From Ifrita kowaldi (taxonomy: Eukaryota; Chordata; Aves; Passeriformes; Cinclosomatidae), in assembly GCA_013398055.1 (NCBI GenBank), contig VZRS01015043.1, positions 372,001-436,000 on the forward strand: a stretch of DNA of 64,000 bases, read 5' to 3'. The position numbers were made by a program, and so were the translations under genes. Numbering within the stretch: the first letter of the stretch is position 1; every line of letters begins with the position of its first letter. Below, one piece after another: positions 25,801-39,048 of this stretch. The notes under the pieces are model-generated. The model was not told the DNA's origin, searched no databases, and was given only the letters and a program-made list of their open reading frames with translations.

Positions 25801-27096
25801 AAACTGAGGGGCCATAAAGTTTTTCTTTTATGAACACTTTTAAAAAACATTAGCAAGTGTAAATAGTCTGAACTCTAGTGATGACAAGTCAAATCAAACA
25901 GATCTTTAGCGCCCCTAACTAAAGAAAAAGGGTTACAACATTTAGGGAAACTTTCCAAGATTAAGCACACACTGAGCTGGCACATGGCATGTGCTGGTAG
26001 TACTGACACTGACACTGCTGTCTGGGGCATCACCAGTGTGATTTCTGGGGACTTAGGAAGCACTGAGACATACCCAAGCTCGCAGTCATGATTGGTGAAA
26101 CAGTCTCATAACCAGACAAATATTTCACTGGCACAATCACATATAGTCAAACCTAAATTTACTGGGCACAATCCCCATCCCAGGGATTGACAAAGTGTCC
26201 AAATGACTTGCTAAGATTGAGCCCTTTGGGGAGATCCTAAACCCACAGCTTGAAGTTCCGTGTTGATTTTCTAAAGGGCCACCATTTCACCCCATATGCC
26301 AACTAAGAAAGTCTGTGCCACTAACTTTACTTCATCTTCATGCTATTTTCCTGACCCACAGTAACAGAACAGGATGCTTTGACTATTAGGAGAAAAATTA
26401 GTGAAAGAAATTCTAGATATGAAGTGCGCACACAAGCGTTTCAACGAGGCAAAAACAAGTAAAAGCTTCAGTAAAGCAGCTCTTATACTGCGGTCCCTCT
26501 TCCAGCTTTTCTTCATCCCCAGTACGCTGACTTTCAGGTTTATCCTCTCCCAAGATTCCCTCCTGCATGCAGTCCTACTACCTTAAGCTTATTGAAATAT
26601 GCAGTACCAACAAGACCGTTCACACACTACACTTACCTTCAATAGCTGCATTTGATGGGCTTAAGAACCACCAAAATCCAGGTAATACAAAGGTCTTTTT
26701 TTCAGTCTCCCTTAATATTACTGTTTTAAAAGACGTATTAAATTCTTTTGTCTTAAATATTCTAAGAGAATGCCTTCCCTTATTTCCTTTTTTTGCTATA
26801 ATGATGATCAGATAAAACAGGTGAGCAACACTACATTTTTTTTTCATTTTCCAGAGAGAAGATAATGGTTTAGATGGATGTGCCCTATCAACTGCAGTAT
26901 GCAAGTTAATGAGGAAAGTTTCACACCTGTAGTTTTAAAATCAATGAAGTTTCAATGATGAAAAAACAAAACAGCAGAGTGCAGATGAAGGTTTACTTCT
27001 AACTCTCTGTTCCTTAGAAAACTAAAATCACCACCATATACAACACAATAAAACTACATATGGTGCTTGCCCTGCAAAAATCTTGCTGAGGCTTTT
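22891..27096. other. Unique AT-rich sequence, no gene recognised
   Basis: No repeat family, RNA gene or convincing exon was found. Open frames up to about 94 codons (minus, 26620-26904) lack recognisable motifs. Confidence 0.5.
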
Positions 27097-27157
27097 TGGT
27101 TTTGGTGGGGTTTTTTTTGGTAGGGTTTTTTTGTTTTTGTTTTTTGTGGTTTTTTTA
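27097..27157. repeat. T/G-rich low-complexity tract
   Basis: The stretch is ttttggttttggtgggg followed by long T runs broken by G or GG. It is visible directly. Confidence 0.85.
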
Positions 27158-30100
27158 AAATGTAAACTTGTACTTCTCAAAGCATTTTGAAATTCAAATG
27201 ACTATTCAAGGGACTGCTAAGTATACCTCCACAGACACGCAAATGAGTATTTTCTTCTAATTACCTTACTTCTCTGATGTGAAACATAAAAAAAAAAATC
27301 ACGTAATTTCAGTATTAAAAAAGAGATTAAAATGCCCCATTTGGCACCAAATGCTATCATCATAAAAGAAATGAGGGAACCTGAAATGTGCTTCCACTTT
27401 TTGAATATCCAGTTCAAATCTAAAAGCCATGAATTTCAAAATAATTAGGATCTGAACTGAGTAACCATTCTTGAGTGACAACACAAGAATTGCTCATAAC
27501 ATGTTCTGACCTCCAAAAATTGAAAAACACTAGCACTCTAGTGGAAACTTGACGCTAGGCAGCTACCTAGAAGAGGGAGTGTTTACAAGGTCACCAGTGA
27601 ACCAAGCAGCCAGCCTGCTGCAGTGCTTGCACAGTGAATTAGGCTGGATCAGCTAAATAAACACAAGATAAAAGGCGCTGATTTTCCAAATGGGTAGGGT
27701 GGGGGTGTTTCTTGGGTATGGCAGTGTATCAGTTCATCTGCTCTCCATCTTCAAATCAAACCCCACCAAACAAAACCAAAGTCACCCACTAAATTAACTA
27801 AATGCACAATGGCACAAACACCACCTGGCTGAGATGGCTGTTTCCACACAAGGAACGGTTTTTACCCGAGTTGGATACCTGCACCTGGCTTTCGGGTACC
27901 TTCTCTAAGTCCCAGTTGAATGACAGCCAAGCTGTATAAATTGACACCTTGGGTGCACAGCAGCATTCCCAAGGTGCCAGCTCACACCAAGCTGCTACAC
28001 AATTACACTCAGGTGTGGTTCTGCTCTCCAGCCCCACCAACCTTGGCCACCACAGACAGGGACAGATGTAAAACTGCCCTCGGCCAACATCTCCCCTTGA
28101 CACATGGAAATGGCACTTGAGCAGCATTTATTCTACATGGTTCAGGCTCTCTCCTTCCAAATGCCACAGGCCATGGCCGTCACTTCCACATCTAGGCTGA
28201 CCCATTATGCAATACTTCTGCCAGGCCTCTCCACATTGGAGGAGTCTATGAGGCAGTAACAGGAAATTCTGCTAATTAAAGCTAATTACCAGCAGTAGGA
28301 TTCTTTAGAACTGTGGCTAGCAGGGTCATGGATTTGGCAAGTCGCTGTCCAGAAAAACTGTTGAATCTACAAAACATTTTCTTAAACCTTATTTTCCAAG
28401 GTTCCCTATACAAAGATCTGTTAGTACTTCTGTCAAGCTCACAGTAGTTTCTTGCTCTCACCATACCAAAGTTTACCTTTTGCTAAGCAGATGTCTAGAA
28501 GAGAAAATATAATGGTATCTTTGTTTGAGAGAGGAAGCGCAAAACCTAGCCCTGACCCACCTCCCATCCTCTTCCTAAACCACCTTCCAAGTATGTACAC
28601 TTCCAAAACTTTGTGGAGTTTGGTTTAGAGAATGAAGCAACTCTTGGTGAGGGTTCTGGACAGAAATTTGGTTTTGAGGTAACCTAGTTCACTGCCTGGG
28701 CCAAATGCAATCTCCAGCTATGCACAGAAAAAAACAGACAGCTGTCAAATCAACAAAATTAAAACAAAACCACCCCTACCACCCCCTCCCCAAAACCTTA
28801 GGAAATTTTAGTTGCAATTCTCTGGTTTTTTATTAGAGGCTTTTGTATCCTGTCTATCAAAATATTATGGACATACAGTATACATAAAAACAGCCAGATG
28901 GAGAGACAATAAACCAGCACACACTTATTAGCCTCTGGTTTCGCATGCATAAAACACATGGATTAAAAAAAAAAAAAGGATAAAATAAAGATATTGACAC
29001 ATCTTAAATAATGTTCTTACAAACTGGCAGAAGTACTGTGGGCTTGTACAGAGCCAGATGTGACAGAGAGAGATAATTGTCAGTTGTGGAGCTTTTCAGT
29101 GAGTGCAGAAGCAGCAGTCTTTTTTAACCTGAACCCTCCATCGCACATGCATTTAATATGTCTGATATTCCAGTGGAAATGTGATTTGATGTCTTTTGAA
29201 AACAACACTTCAGTATGACTTTAAATTATTCCCCATGGGGGACCATTTTATTCCAACGTGCTTTGTTTACTAGCTCTGCTGCTTCCAGCAAGCTACTTGA
29301 TAGATGCCAAAGATGAAGATGAGCTCTGTAATGCACATTTTTGGATGACTGAAGACAAAATTCTCTGCTTCTTGGCATAGTTTTCCAAATGATCGTGATT
29401 CTTAAAGCATTCATTACTGTGTAGTAAGGCAATCTATATTTCTGTCAAATCCTGTTATTTACAATTTATGGAGAATAAAGATTAGAAAGAAGAGATACTT
29501 CAGTGAGGAAAACAACACACACAAGGAACACTTTCTGCTCTAATTTTTATTCTCCCCAGTGACCTTGTTATCCCTGTCCTTAAGTGACAGAGGGATCATT
29601 AACAAGTCACCCACTTGCAAACAGGAATGGTGATTGTACAATAAAGTACTTGGATATAAAAAATAAAAGCATTCTAAGATTATAGGAAAGGACAGCCTTT
29701 TGGCAAAAAGATAAACAGTATATTTTTATTCTTTCTTTGCACATTCTTTTGTATTTACTGGTTTTAAAGTAACAGCTACGAACTCCAGTGAAGATCAAAG
29801 TTTCACTGTACTGGTACTGCCCAAAGAACATAAGAACAGGTGCTCCGGATTTGAAGAGCTGATCACTAATTAGATCCAATTGCCAAAAGGAAAGAGGAGA
29901 AGGGCAGATCAAGTCACTGAAACAAAGTGTGATTTGCCATATACTTTGAATCATGCCAGCAAAATAGACAGGTATGAAACAAAAAATAATCGCCTGATCA
30001 TTAAAAAAACTCTGAGAGACTCTATCAAGACAAACTCATGTCATACTTCTCAAGCAGCTGGTCAGGCACATAGAAAAGGAAAACAAACAAACAAAAAGAC

Positions 30101-31917
30101 ATAGAAATCATTTAAACAGTACATGTTAATCCTACTGTTTCTAACCAAATGCCTCAATATCATCTAAACATCATGACTCAGTTATATCCATAACTACAGT
30201 CAATGGTCATCATTCTCAGGCTGGTTTCTTTACTTTTCAAAACAGAACCTTTTATTTGTACTTTCTTTATCTTGGCAAGGGAATACTAAGCTTAGTGATG
30301 GAACCAAAATCCCATTTTCCAGAAGAAACCATTTTTTAAAATTCTATGATGATGACAGATCTACCCAATATATCTTTACAAAAAGGAAATTTTTCCTGCC
30401 ACTTAATTCTCAACTGAGAATTCTAACTAAAACCAATCAGCTTTCACAGTTTTTTTTACTGTTTTAAGATGTATTAAGGGTCATGACTATAATGGCTTGA
30501 TGTAGGCATGCCAGTTGTATCAGATGAACCTTAGATGGTCAGCTCTAGTCTACAACAGAGCTTGCAATTATTTGCCATTTCAGTTATGCGAAACTTGGCA
30601 AATGAGTAACATGTCACTGACAATGGCACAGACCACAAAGTTACTCTGCAAAGAGCTGCTAAGAAACAATATTCACCTGATCTGCTCCTATGTCAGAGTC
30701 CATGGCCAACGCACAAATACTGAACAAGATTTATACAGCGGCTCCCAAGTATTTTTGAGGGAAAATCAGCTGGGGAAGTCCAACCTACTGCTAACCAAGC
30801 TGTACAGAAATAATTTCAAACCAGTTGCATAACAACCAGAATCAAAAGAAAAACATTTGTGATCTAGTTATCCCTGGGATCACTTCCATTTCCATTCAGG
30901 ATTATAAGCTGACTGCAGCAAAACCACATTTTTCTCACAATGCAGGTCAATGAAGCTACACAAACATGCAGACTTAGGCATTTCATCAATTTACTGAACT
31001 GGCACCTGAAGTCCTGGTAACAAATTGATTTATTTTTTACTATAATACATATACTGTACACTTGTGTACTACAACCCTAACCAATGCAAGACTTTCAAGT
31101 CTGATTTTCAAAACAAAACACTGACTTTATTTTGCTTTCAGTCCATTCCTGACTTATTCATGAAACACCTGTATTTAGAAGCAAAGGTTGAGGCCAGTAA
31201 CCCTTCCTCATCACACATATCTTAAAAACAGAACTGCTATGACAAAGATCATTGGGAAAAAACAATTAGATAAAAAAGCCAATTCTGTCATCTCCAATTC
31301 CCAGTCCACTGTGGTCCTTCTCATTCCTTACAGTCCTCAAGCATCTCTCTTCTATAAATCCTGGGAAGTATTACACATCTAGCATCAACTTGGTCTCTCT
31401 TCAGCAACAGGCTCTTTTGAGAATCAAGGATGATGTGAAACCTTCCTCAGTCATTTTCACTTACGTAAAAATGATGGTAAAATGAGATGAGATGCTGTTA
31501 CTTTGAAGTAATGCTCGCAACCAAGATTTGTCTCAAATTCTGCACCTATGAATGATTTGCAAGAAAAAAGTATATTCTTACTTAAAGCTGTTCATAACTG
31601 ATAATTAAAAGATTACGTAAACATTTTTACAATTATTTTCCATATGCTTTATTTAAAATTAGAACTCATGCATTATTAACTGACAACTAAAAACAGACTC
31701 ATCTGCCTATTTTCAAGAGAAAGGTTTCTCCTGTGTTTCCATAGATAATGCTCCCCTTCCTCAGATTCTTCACTTTGCACAAGTTTTTTCTATAGCAAAG
31801 TAGAACTGGGCACAGAAATAATTCATGTCCCCAAAAATATGCTATATAACCCTACTGGAACACATGGACCAGGAAACTTTTGAAAACAAGCAAGAGAAAA
31901 TGACTATTGTTTTTGAA
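27158..31917. other. Unique sequence; GC-richer stretch near 27.8-28.2 kb
   Basis: A possible G-quadruplex motif (gggtagggtgggggtgtttcttggg) lies at about 27692-27716. The stretch 27798-28127 is somewhat GC-richer and has a 109-codon minus-strand open frame without recognisable motifs. C-rich low complexity lies near 28758-28796. No gene was recognised. Confidence 0.45.
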
Positions 31918-32010
31918 GGAAAAAACCAAACCACAGACAAACGCAAAAAAAAAAAAAACCAAGCTCCCCCCCAAAAAACAACCACCAAAACGAAAAAAAG
32001 AAAGAAAATC
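31918..32010. repeat. A-rich tract with C runs
   Basis: The stretch consists of long A runs (up to 14) mixed with ccaccaaaac and cccccccc runs. The lysine-rich open frames seen here come from this composition. Confidence 0.85.
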
Positions 32011-34148
32011 ACGAGTAAGAAATGTTTGGAACCAAACCATTCAGGCTCATTTGCGAGTTTTGGTCAACTCAATCAGCAGCCTTAAGGAACTCTAGGACGT
32101 TTGAAATCTGGTGTTTGTCTTTTTTATCCTATAAAACACAATCCTTATAGATTTCTAGCAAGCCTAGGCCAGCCAAGATACTGAAGTGCTTTTATAATTC
32201 TCACGTTATGCATAGATGTGGGCAACAAATAAGGATAAACTTTGCTTAATGCCATCACCTGCATTAAGCCCCGGGACTGTGTGATACCTCCCAGCACCTC
32301 CAGCAGGGTACACAAGGAGTACCTCCGGCTAAACTATGCACAACACGTATCTTGGAAAATGTAACAATGCAATAGGATTCAGAGTGAACTAAAAATCAAT
32401 ATTTAGTGCAACATTAACCAGAAGCAACAAATGGGTCTGAAACAGTGTAACCATGGTAAAGTAAGCTCTAGTGCACAGATTAGTGTTTTCCCCTAAAAAA
32501 GTTTAATTACTTTATTCCACATTACTTTGCAATTGATAATGTTGTGGGTCCCCATGCAACAACCTGTGCTTGAAAGGAGAAAACACGCAGAGAGGTAGCC
32601 TAGGCAAGGAAGGATATTCTAAGCATGAAAAAGGATTAGACAGATGTAAAAATGTTCAGTGATGTGGGTGAGTCCCTAGGAAGCCAATGGAACGTGAGTC
32701 AAATCAGAAAAGGTCACAAAGACACTGACAAGAAAGTCAAGCTTGATGCAAGGTGAAGGCAGTTAGAAGTTTCAGGATGGAATATGGCACGAGCTGGGAG
32801 AGAGGGAACCCTTTTAACGCCCACACACTGCCCTTCAAGCAGACACTCTATCTTGGTATGCCTTTGTTAGACTGAAAACGCTCTCTATGAGCAAAGTTGT
32901 CCTACAAACTTCCCTTAGAAAGATAAACCAATACAGCTCTGAGTCTTCCTTAGAGGATGCCTCAATTCTCAGTGCTCTTCTCAATTAGTGTACACCAGAA
33001 CTGGACATACTATTTAGTCTGGAAGGCAAAAGCAAGAGGTAGCAGAAAATTCCCTTGCACAGAAATAGGCTCTGCCACAGAAATTTGTGGATGCATATTC
33101 ACTAGAACCATTGTTTCCCACTGCAAAGTCTTCCCTCTCTGAACTAATTTTGTTTATAACATTCACACTGGATTGTATTCTAATCACTTAACCCTATCTG
33201 TCTATGTGCACTTCACCCAGAGATCCAGATGCCATTGGACACCATACTCTTCCTCTTCATTGCTATTTCCCGCTCCATCAATCTTTGTGTCCACAATCAC
33301 TCCTAGTGATGACTTTGCATTTTCTTTCACTGCAGACAAAATATGACCAGGCATAAACCCCTGCTAGACTTCTCAGGGAGCACTCATATACTGGTGTATT
33401 TTGAGATCTGTCACAAAGTCACTCTATAACGTACACAGATACATCATGCTTATTTTGTGCCATGCCAGTTTCTAAATCAAAAGTGCCTTGACACGTGTCT
33501 CACAAAACCCTACGAATGTTACATGGCTTCTGTAAATGTTCTACCCAAGCTCTAGTTCACTTGACAATACCTTTGTCCAGAACCCCTAGTGAATTTTCTC
33601 AAAAGCACTTGGTTTAATTGTAGATTTAAGGCTATAACTCTTTTCAGGGTATGTTTTGTTTTTTATCTATATACAACCTTACACTGTTTCTATTTGCCTC
33701 AGACAACATATCTATTTACATATATACTTTCAGAACGGAGTGAATTTTACTAAAACTGTAAAAATGCCCCAAAAGTATGTCCAAAGATGTATAAGTTGCA
33801 CTGCTAATACAGATAATATATCTGAAATAGTTTAACAAAATTCTTATCTGCTTTCTCTACTGCAAAATAGATCTTTAATTCACAGAGGAGAAAAGTTGAA
33901 AGCAGGGAATTACAAAAAGGATCTGGAGGCTGCTTTTTACATTTTGGTTGCAAAAATTATTTCAATGGAAAGAGTTTTTTTAGGTCGAGCAGCAAAAGGC
34001 TTCACTGTGATCAGCATTACCAAGGATCCACAAGTTTTCTACAGAAGCAATTGTCTTTTTCATCAGAGGAACAATAACTGAGGTTTGCTATTTTCAAATT
34101 CTGTCTGTAAACAGTATTTGCAAGAACTATACACAGTGTCTTCTGGTG
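32011..34148. other. Unique sequence, no gene recognised
   Basis: Nothing beyond short chance open frames was seen. Confidence 0.5.
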
Positions 34149-34370
34149 CCCAGTGACAGGACCAAAGGCAACTGGCACGCAACTGAAACACAGGACATTC
34201 CCTCTGAGTATCAGGAAAAACCCTTTCACTGTGAGGGGACTGAGCACTTGCACAGGTTGCCCAGGGAGGTGGCAGAGTAGCTCTCCTTGGAGATACTCTA
34301 AAGATGTCTGGAGATAGTCCTGGGCCACTGGCTGCAGGTTACCAGTGATCCTTTCTGTGGTTCCATGATG
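34149..34370 (+). mobile_element. CR1 LINE 3' UTR fragment, plus strand
   Basis: The series 'cccagtgacaggaccaaaggcaactgg', 'ctgaaacacaggacattccctctgagtatcagg', 'gcacaggttgcccagggaggtggcagagt', 'ccttggagat' and 'gtcctgggccactggctgcaggt' is typical of avian CR1 3' UTRs. The last part is short: after 'gcaggt' the usual stretch up to the final ATTCTGTG is mostly missing, with only 'cctttctgtggttccatgatg' left. The 118-codon minus-strand frame across it is a shadow. Confidence 0.88.
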
Positions 34371-37300
34371 CAAATGTCTTATCTACACTGAAAAAGAAAG
34401 TATTACCAAAATTTAAAATGCAAAGAGTAACTTCTCTTCTAGATAGAAACATCGTATTTGGAACAACAGCTGATGGGGTTTTATAAGAGACTGACAGTGA
34501 AAATTGGAGTATATGATTAAAAACTGGTGGTATTACAGTGCTTTATTCTGGTTGAACATCTGTTGTGTAGTTGGTTTGTGTATTTTGTTTGATTTCCAAA
34601 CAGAATGTAAAATGAACAGAGTTTAAAAGATTGTTCTGAAGAACAGTATGAACAGAGCCATGCTCAGTACATGAGGAAATATTACAGTCACAGAATAACA
34701 GCAATCCCATGGGCTACCAGCAAAGTATAATTTGGATCTCAGGATTTCACAATTATGTCCCATAGTGAAGAATCCCTTAGTTTTGCATTATATGCTATCA
34801 CTTTGGCAATATTTTGAAATCAGTCTCAAAAGAATGTAAGTTTACTGACTCTGCACTGTTAAGCAGAGAATGTCATGTATCTCTTCTAAAGAGGCAATAA
34901 GTCCAGAGTTACATAAATTCAAAAATTAATACAAGTATATTTTAAAGGAAGCTCACGGGGATTCTTTTAGTTTATTCTAAAAGGTTGGCAAAATTTCTTT
35001 AGTTTTTAGTTTTCAGCAAACACTACCAGGGTGAACAGGTCAAAGAAGGTTGAATAGAGTAATTGAGTACAGTTTAAGAACATGAACACTTTGTTCTTGC
35101 TGATAAATTAGACAGCTGCTCTGAATTACATTTCATGCTGTTTTCACACAACATCTAATTTCCTCCTGCTAGTTCTAAAGCTACTTGGAACGGTATGCAA
35201 TTAACTCCACCACCTTTCCTTTATCCTTCAAAAAGCATCAATTTTGTTTGCTTACAGTTCTCTACATATTTTCCTTTTTCCTATAATATCATAAAAAATA
35301 ATTCACATTTGTAATAGAAGAAATGCATCGGCAGCATACCGCAAGTTCTAAAATGAATAAGATATATGATTTATTAATTGTAAAAAAGTGCATATTCTTG
35401 TATTACAGAATACTCATGTCACTGCAAGCTCCAACAAACTGGAGCTTTTTTCCTGTTTTCAATATATTTTGCAACTCAAAGTATTTATGCCCTGTATTTG
35501 GAAATAGTGCAAAATGCTAACTTTTTTGTTTTCTGAATACAATTTACACTTTGTCATCAACCTACTTTCAATTATGCAAATTGCAATATGAGTGCATCCA
35601 AAATGAAGCACAGTTTATTTACTGAAAAAAAATGGGAAAAAACAATTGCAATAAAGAACATTTATAAAAAATAAGGTTGCACAAAACCAGTTTTATACAA
35701 AGATGCAAACAAAACATGCTTATAGGAAGAAGTATCTCTTTGGCATGGTGAGAGTAATATGTAGCACAGAAGATCTATAGTACCTGAGTAAAATAAAATA
35801 TTCTTTAGTGAATGACTTCATGTCCAGGTTCTTGAAAAGGAAAAGTTTTTGCAGGGAAGAACAGTTAAGGCACACACTTAATTTTAAACACAGGCTTAAG
35901 TTCTCCCTCCAGCCTGAGTGGGACAGGTACACGAGCTGCACAGCTACGCTGAAAAGAATGGGTCATATTTGCTTCTTTTGAAAGACACTGCCAAGAACTT
36001 TATGCCTAATTCACAGAAGTCAGCTGTAATCTTTTCAATTACTTCAACAGACTGTGTTTAATTGTTGGGTATTTAAAAAAACTGCTTGAAAAAATTTATT
36101 TAAATTGTAAATACATTCACTCAATATAAAGCCTCACACTTACACATACTTCTCACCTGCAAGAGTGTAAACCAGCACTAACAGTAAGCTCATTTAACAT
36201 GTTCCATGAAGTTGTTAATTCTCTTATGGTGGTGTTTTTTAATGATGACAAAAATATGTATGATTTTGGATGATAAGTTGGAAATAAAATTCTCAGATAA
36301 AAAAGTGGAATTTCTTGTTATTCTTGCAGTTAATATGGAGCTAAAATAATGCATTATCTTGCAATTTAAATTTCATTTTGACATTCCTCTAGCAAAGGAA
36401 GGTGTAGGCAAATGTTAAATCAGTTTCCAACAGACTAGATTCTGAAGGGTCAAACAGATAGTCCTATAACAAATGCAAATTGCTCAATTTCCTGCTCTCT
36501 TTACTGATCAATTTAAGTTCTTTTTTTAAATTTGCTTCAATAAATTTTTGATACTAAAAAAATAAAAACAGGGAAGAAGAAAAAGAACCTCATTTTAGAT
36601 TCTACAAGGTCATTAAGAAGTACAAGGTTAAGAGCACTTACATCAATTCATTAACCACATCCTTACATTTCATCCAACTTTTCCAGGAGCTAGTAGCATT
36701 TGAGTAACATTTGTTCACAGCAGTTCTGAGTCACACTAGTATGTAGATTTTTTTTTTCTTTTTATTTGCTGAAAATGCAAAAAGATAATTTATTTATTAA
36801 GTTGGGGGAAAAAATTAGCCCCAAAACCAGGCAAGTATCCGAGTGAAGTTATTGGGAGCTGTGTTCCCTTAGGTCAGACTAAATTTTGACCTTAAGTATA
36901 AGCATTTTCTCCCAGTGAAAGTACTTAGCAAGTTAATTTTATGGTAGGATGCGTTTTACAGTTTGTTTTGCTATCTTCCCTGAGATATCTAGTTTCATAT
37001 GACAGTTCTCAGACCAAATACCATTGATGTACAAGTATTTTTGATAAAACCATCTATGGGCTCTGGCACAAAATCTGGGAATAGTGGATTTCTATAGTGT
37101 TAATCAAAAAAAAAAAGAAAAAAGCACCAGACTTCACATCGACTCTGTTGAAGTGACTGTGTGAATACTCTTGACTCATCATAAAATAAGACAAAATTAC
37201 TAATCTTAAGCCTTTTATGTATTTATTTCAATTTATTTATTTTAATCCAAAGCACTGAATAATATTCCAGATGAAGTCACCATGAGGTAGTCATGCAACA

Positions 37301-38518
37301 AATACAGAAAAAGACTCCTCTTTTAATATCACAGATCTGTGATTTATTGATCTCTCACAGAATTTGATGGAGGATGAGAGACTTTTAATTAAAAGAAGTG
37401 ATTAAGTGCAAATCCTTCCCAAGCCTTTCATGAAAATCTTGCTTCAGAAAGTGATTTGAAGAGCCATAGCAAAGCTGAGTCAGTATGCTTAGAAAGAAAA
37501 GGTGTATTCCTAATGAGATTAGTTGCACTAAGGTAAGGTACTACTGAAGATAAAGGCAATTTCTAGTTCTCAGTAGGAAACAGCTGACAAAACTAGCACT
37601 GAAGAATACATTTTTGCTCTTGCAAAATTAGCAGGGCTGCTATTCTTACGTCTTTCAGAAAATTTTAGTGGATTTTAAATTACTCTGGCACGTGCCTTTG
37701 TTTCATTCACTCTAATGACAAAGAATTGAATCTTGTTTAAATGGAGCTGTTTCCGTAACTGTAGCAGGGGAAGGTATAATAGAAACAGATGACAGTGAAT
37801 ATTGCGCCTTACTTCAAGGTGATACCTTGGCACTGCAGAGAGTCCTTCTGTTAGAGAAGGCTCACCTTAGTCAGTTAAACATATCACTGGTGTGACCTCC
37901 TTAATTTCAAGGAATGAGCTGAAAATGTCTTTTCTGATTAAGTTCCATTTTGTCATAAGTGAACCAACACAGAAAGAACTTAGATTCATAATTTCTCATT
38001 CTTCTTCAAACAGCCATAACATGTTGGGATCTATGACTTTCTTAATGAACTTTTCCTAAGTGTCTTCTTCCTCCTCAAATTTTTCTTGAAACGTTACTTT
38101 AAACGTATTTATATACATATGTATATTTTTCTCTTTCAATTTTATTTTCATTTATATAGCAATTGACATAAAATACTGAAGTCAAAAATATAATGCCACA
38201 AACAAATTTCTTAATGTAGAAGCTCAAGCATGAAGAAAAAAACTCCAAAACCAGAGAATTAAGGCAGAAGGGATCTTAAGAAATTATTTGATAAGTCTGA
38301 TTAATTAAAGCCAGACACAATTACACCTAATGTGAAAAGGAAGAGGGCAAAAAGTACAAAAATAGTAAACTGACTGAAACAAAAGCAACATTCAGAATTC
38401 ATATGAACAACAGGACCTTACTGACTACACTGGGATGAAGAAGGAGACTTTATTGTGTATGCAATTACACACAAAAGCATATGAAATCAGACTGAAAAGT
38501 AGAAAAGTAAGTAGAAAA
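34371..38518. other. Unique AT-rich sequence, no gene recognised
   Basis: The stretch is strongly AT-rich with T/A runs at 37203-37250 and 38105-38155. No exon, RNA gene or repeat family was recognised. Confidence 0.55.
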
Positions 38519-39048
38519 GAATCACAGAATAAGCTGAGTTGGAAGGGACCCACAAGGACCATGGAGTCCAACTCCTGGCCTTGCACAGGACCATCCCAAG
38601 CGTGACACCATGTGCCTCAGAGTATTGTCAAAACACTTCTTGAACTGTGTCAGGCTTGGTGCTGTGACCACTTCCCTGGGGAGCCTGTTCCAATGCCCAA
38701 CCACCCTCTGGGGAAGAACCTTTTCCCAATATCCAACCTAAACCTCCCCTGATACAACTCCAGGCCAGTTCCTTGGGTCCTGTCATGAGTTACCATAGAG
38801 ATCAGTTCTTGCCATTCCTTTCCTTCCTTTTCCCCTCACAAGGAAGTTGTAACTGCAGTGAGGTCTCCCCTCAGTTTCCTCTTCTCCAGGCTGAACAGGC
38901 CAAGTAACCTCAGTCCCTCCTTATCCAGCTTCCCCTCAAGGTCCGTCACCATCTTTGTTGTTCTCCTTTGGACGCTCTCTATTAGTTTAATATTTTTCTT
39001 ATATTGCGGTGACCAAGACTGAAGTGTCTTGAAGGGGAGTATTTGGAT
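38519..39048 (-). mobile_element. CR1 LINE fragment, minus strand
   Basis: It starts on the plus strand with the reverse complement of the CR1 3' terminus (atcacagaat...gagttggaagggaccca). It continues through 'ccacttccctggggagcctgttccaatgcccaaccaccctctgggg' to the end of ORF2. On the minus strand about 39063-38860 translates to KKNIKLIESVQRRTTKMVTD and LFSLEKRKLRGDLTAV, the conserved C-terminal end of the CR1 reverse transcriptase protein. It is broken and 5'-truncated. Confidence 0.93.

Noticed and set aside
34017..34373. 118-codon minus-strand open frame
   Set aside because: It is antisense to a CR1 3' UTR fragment.
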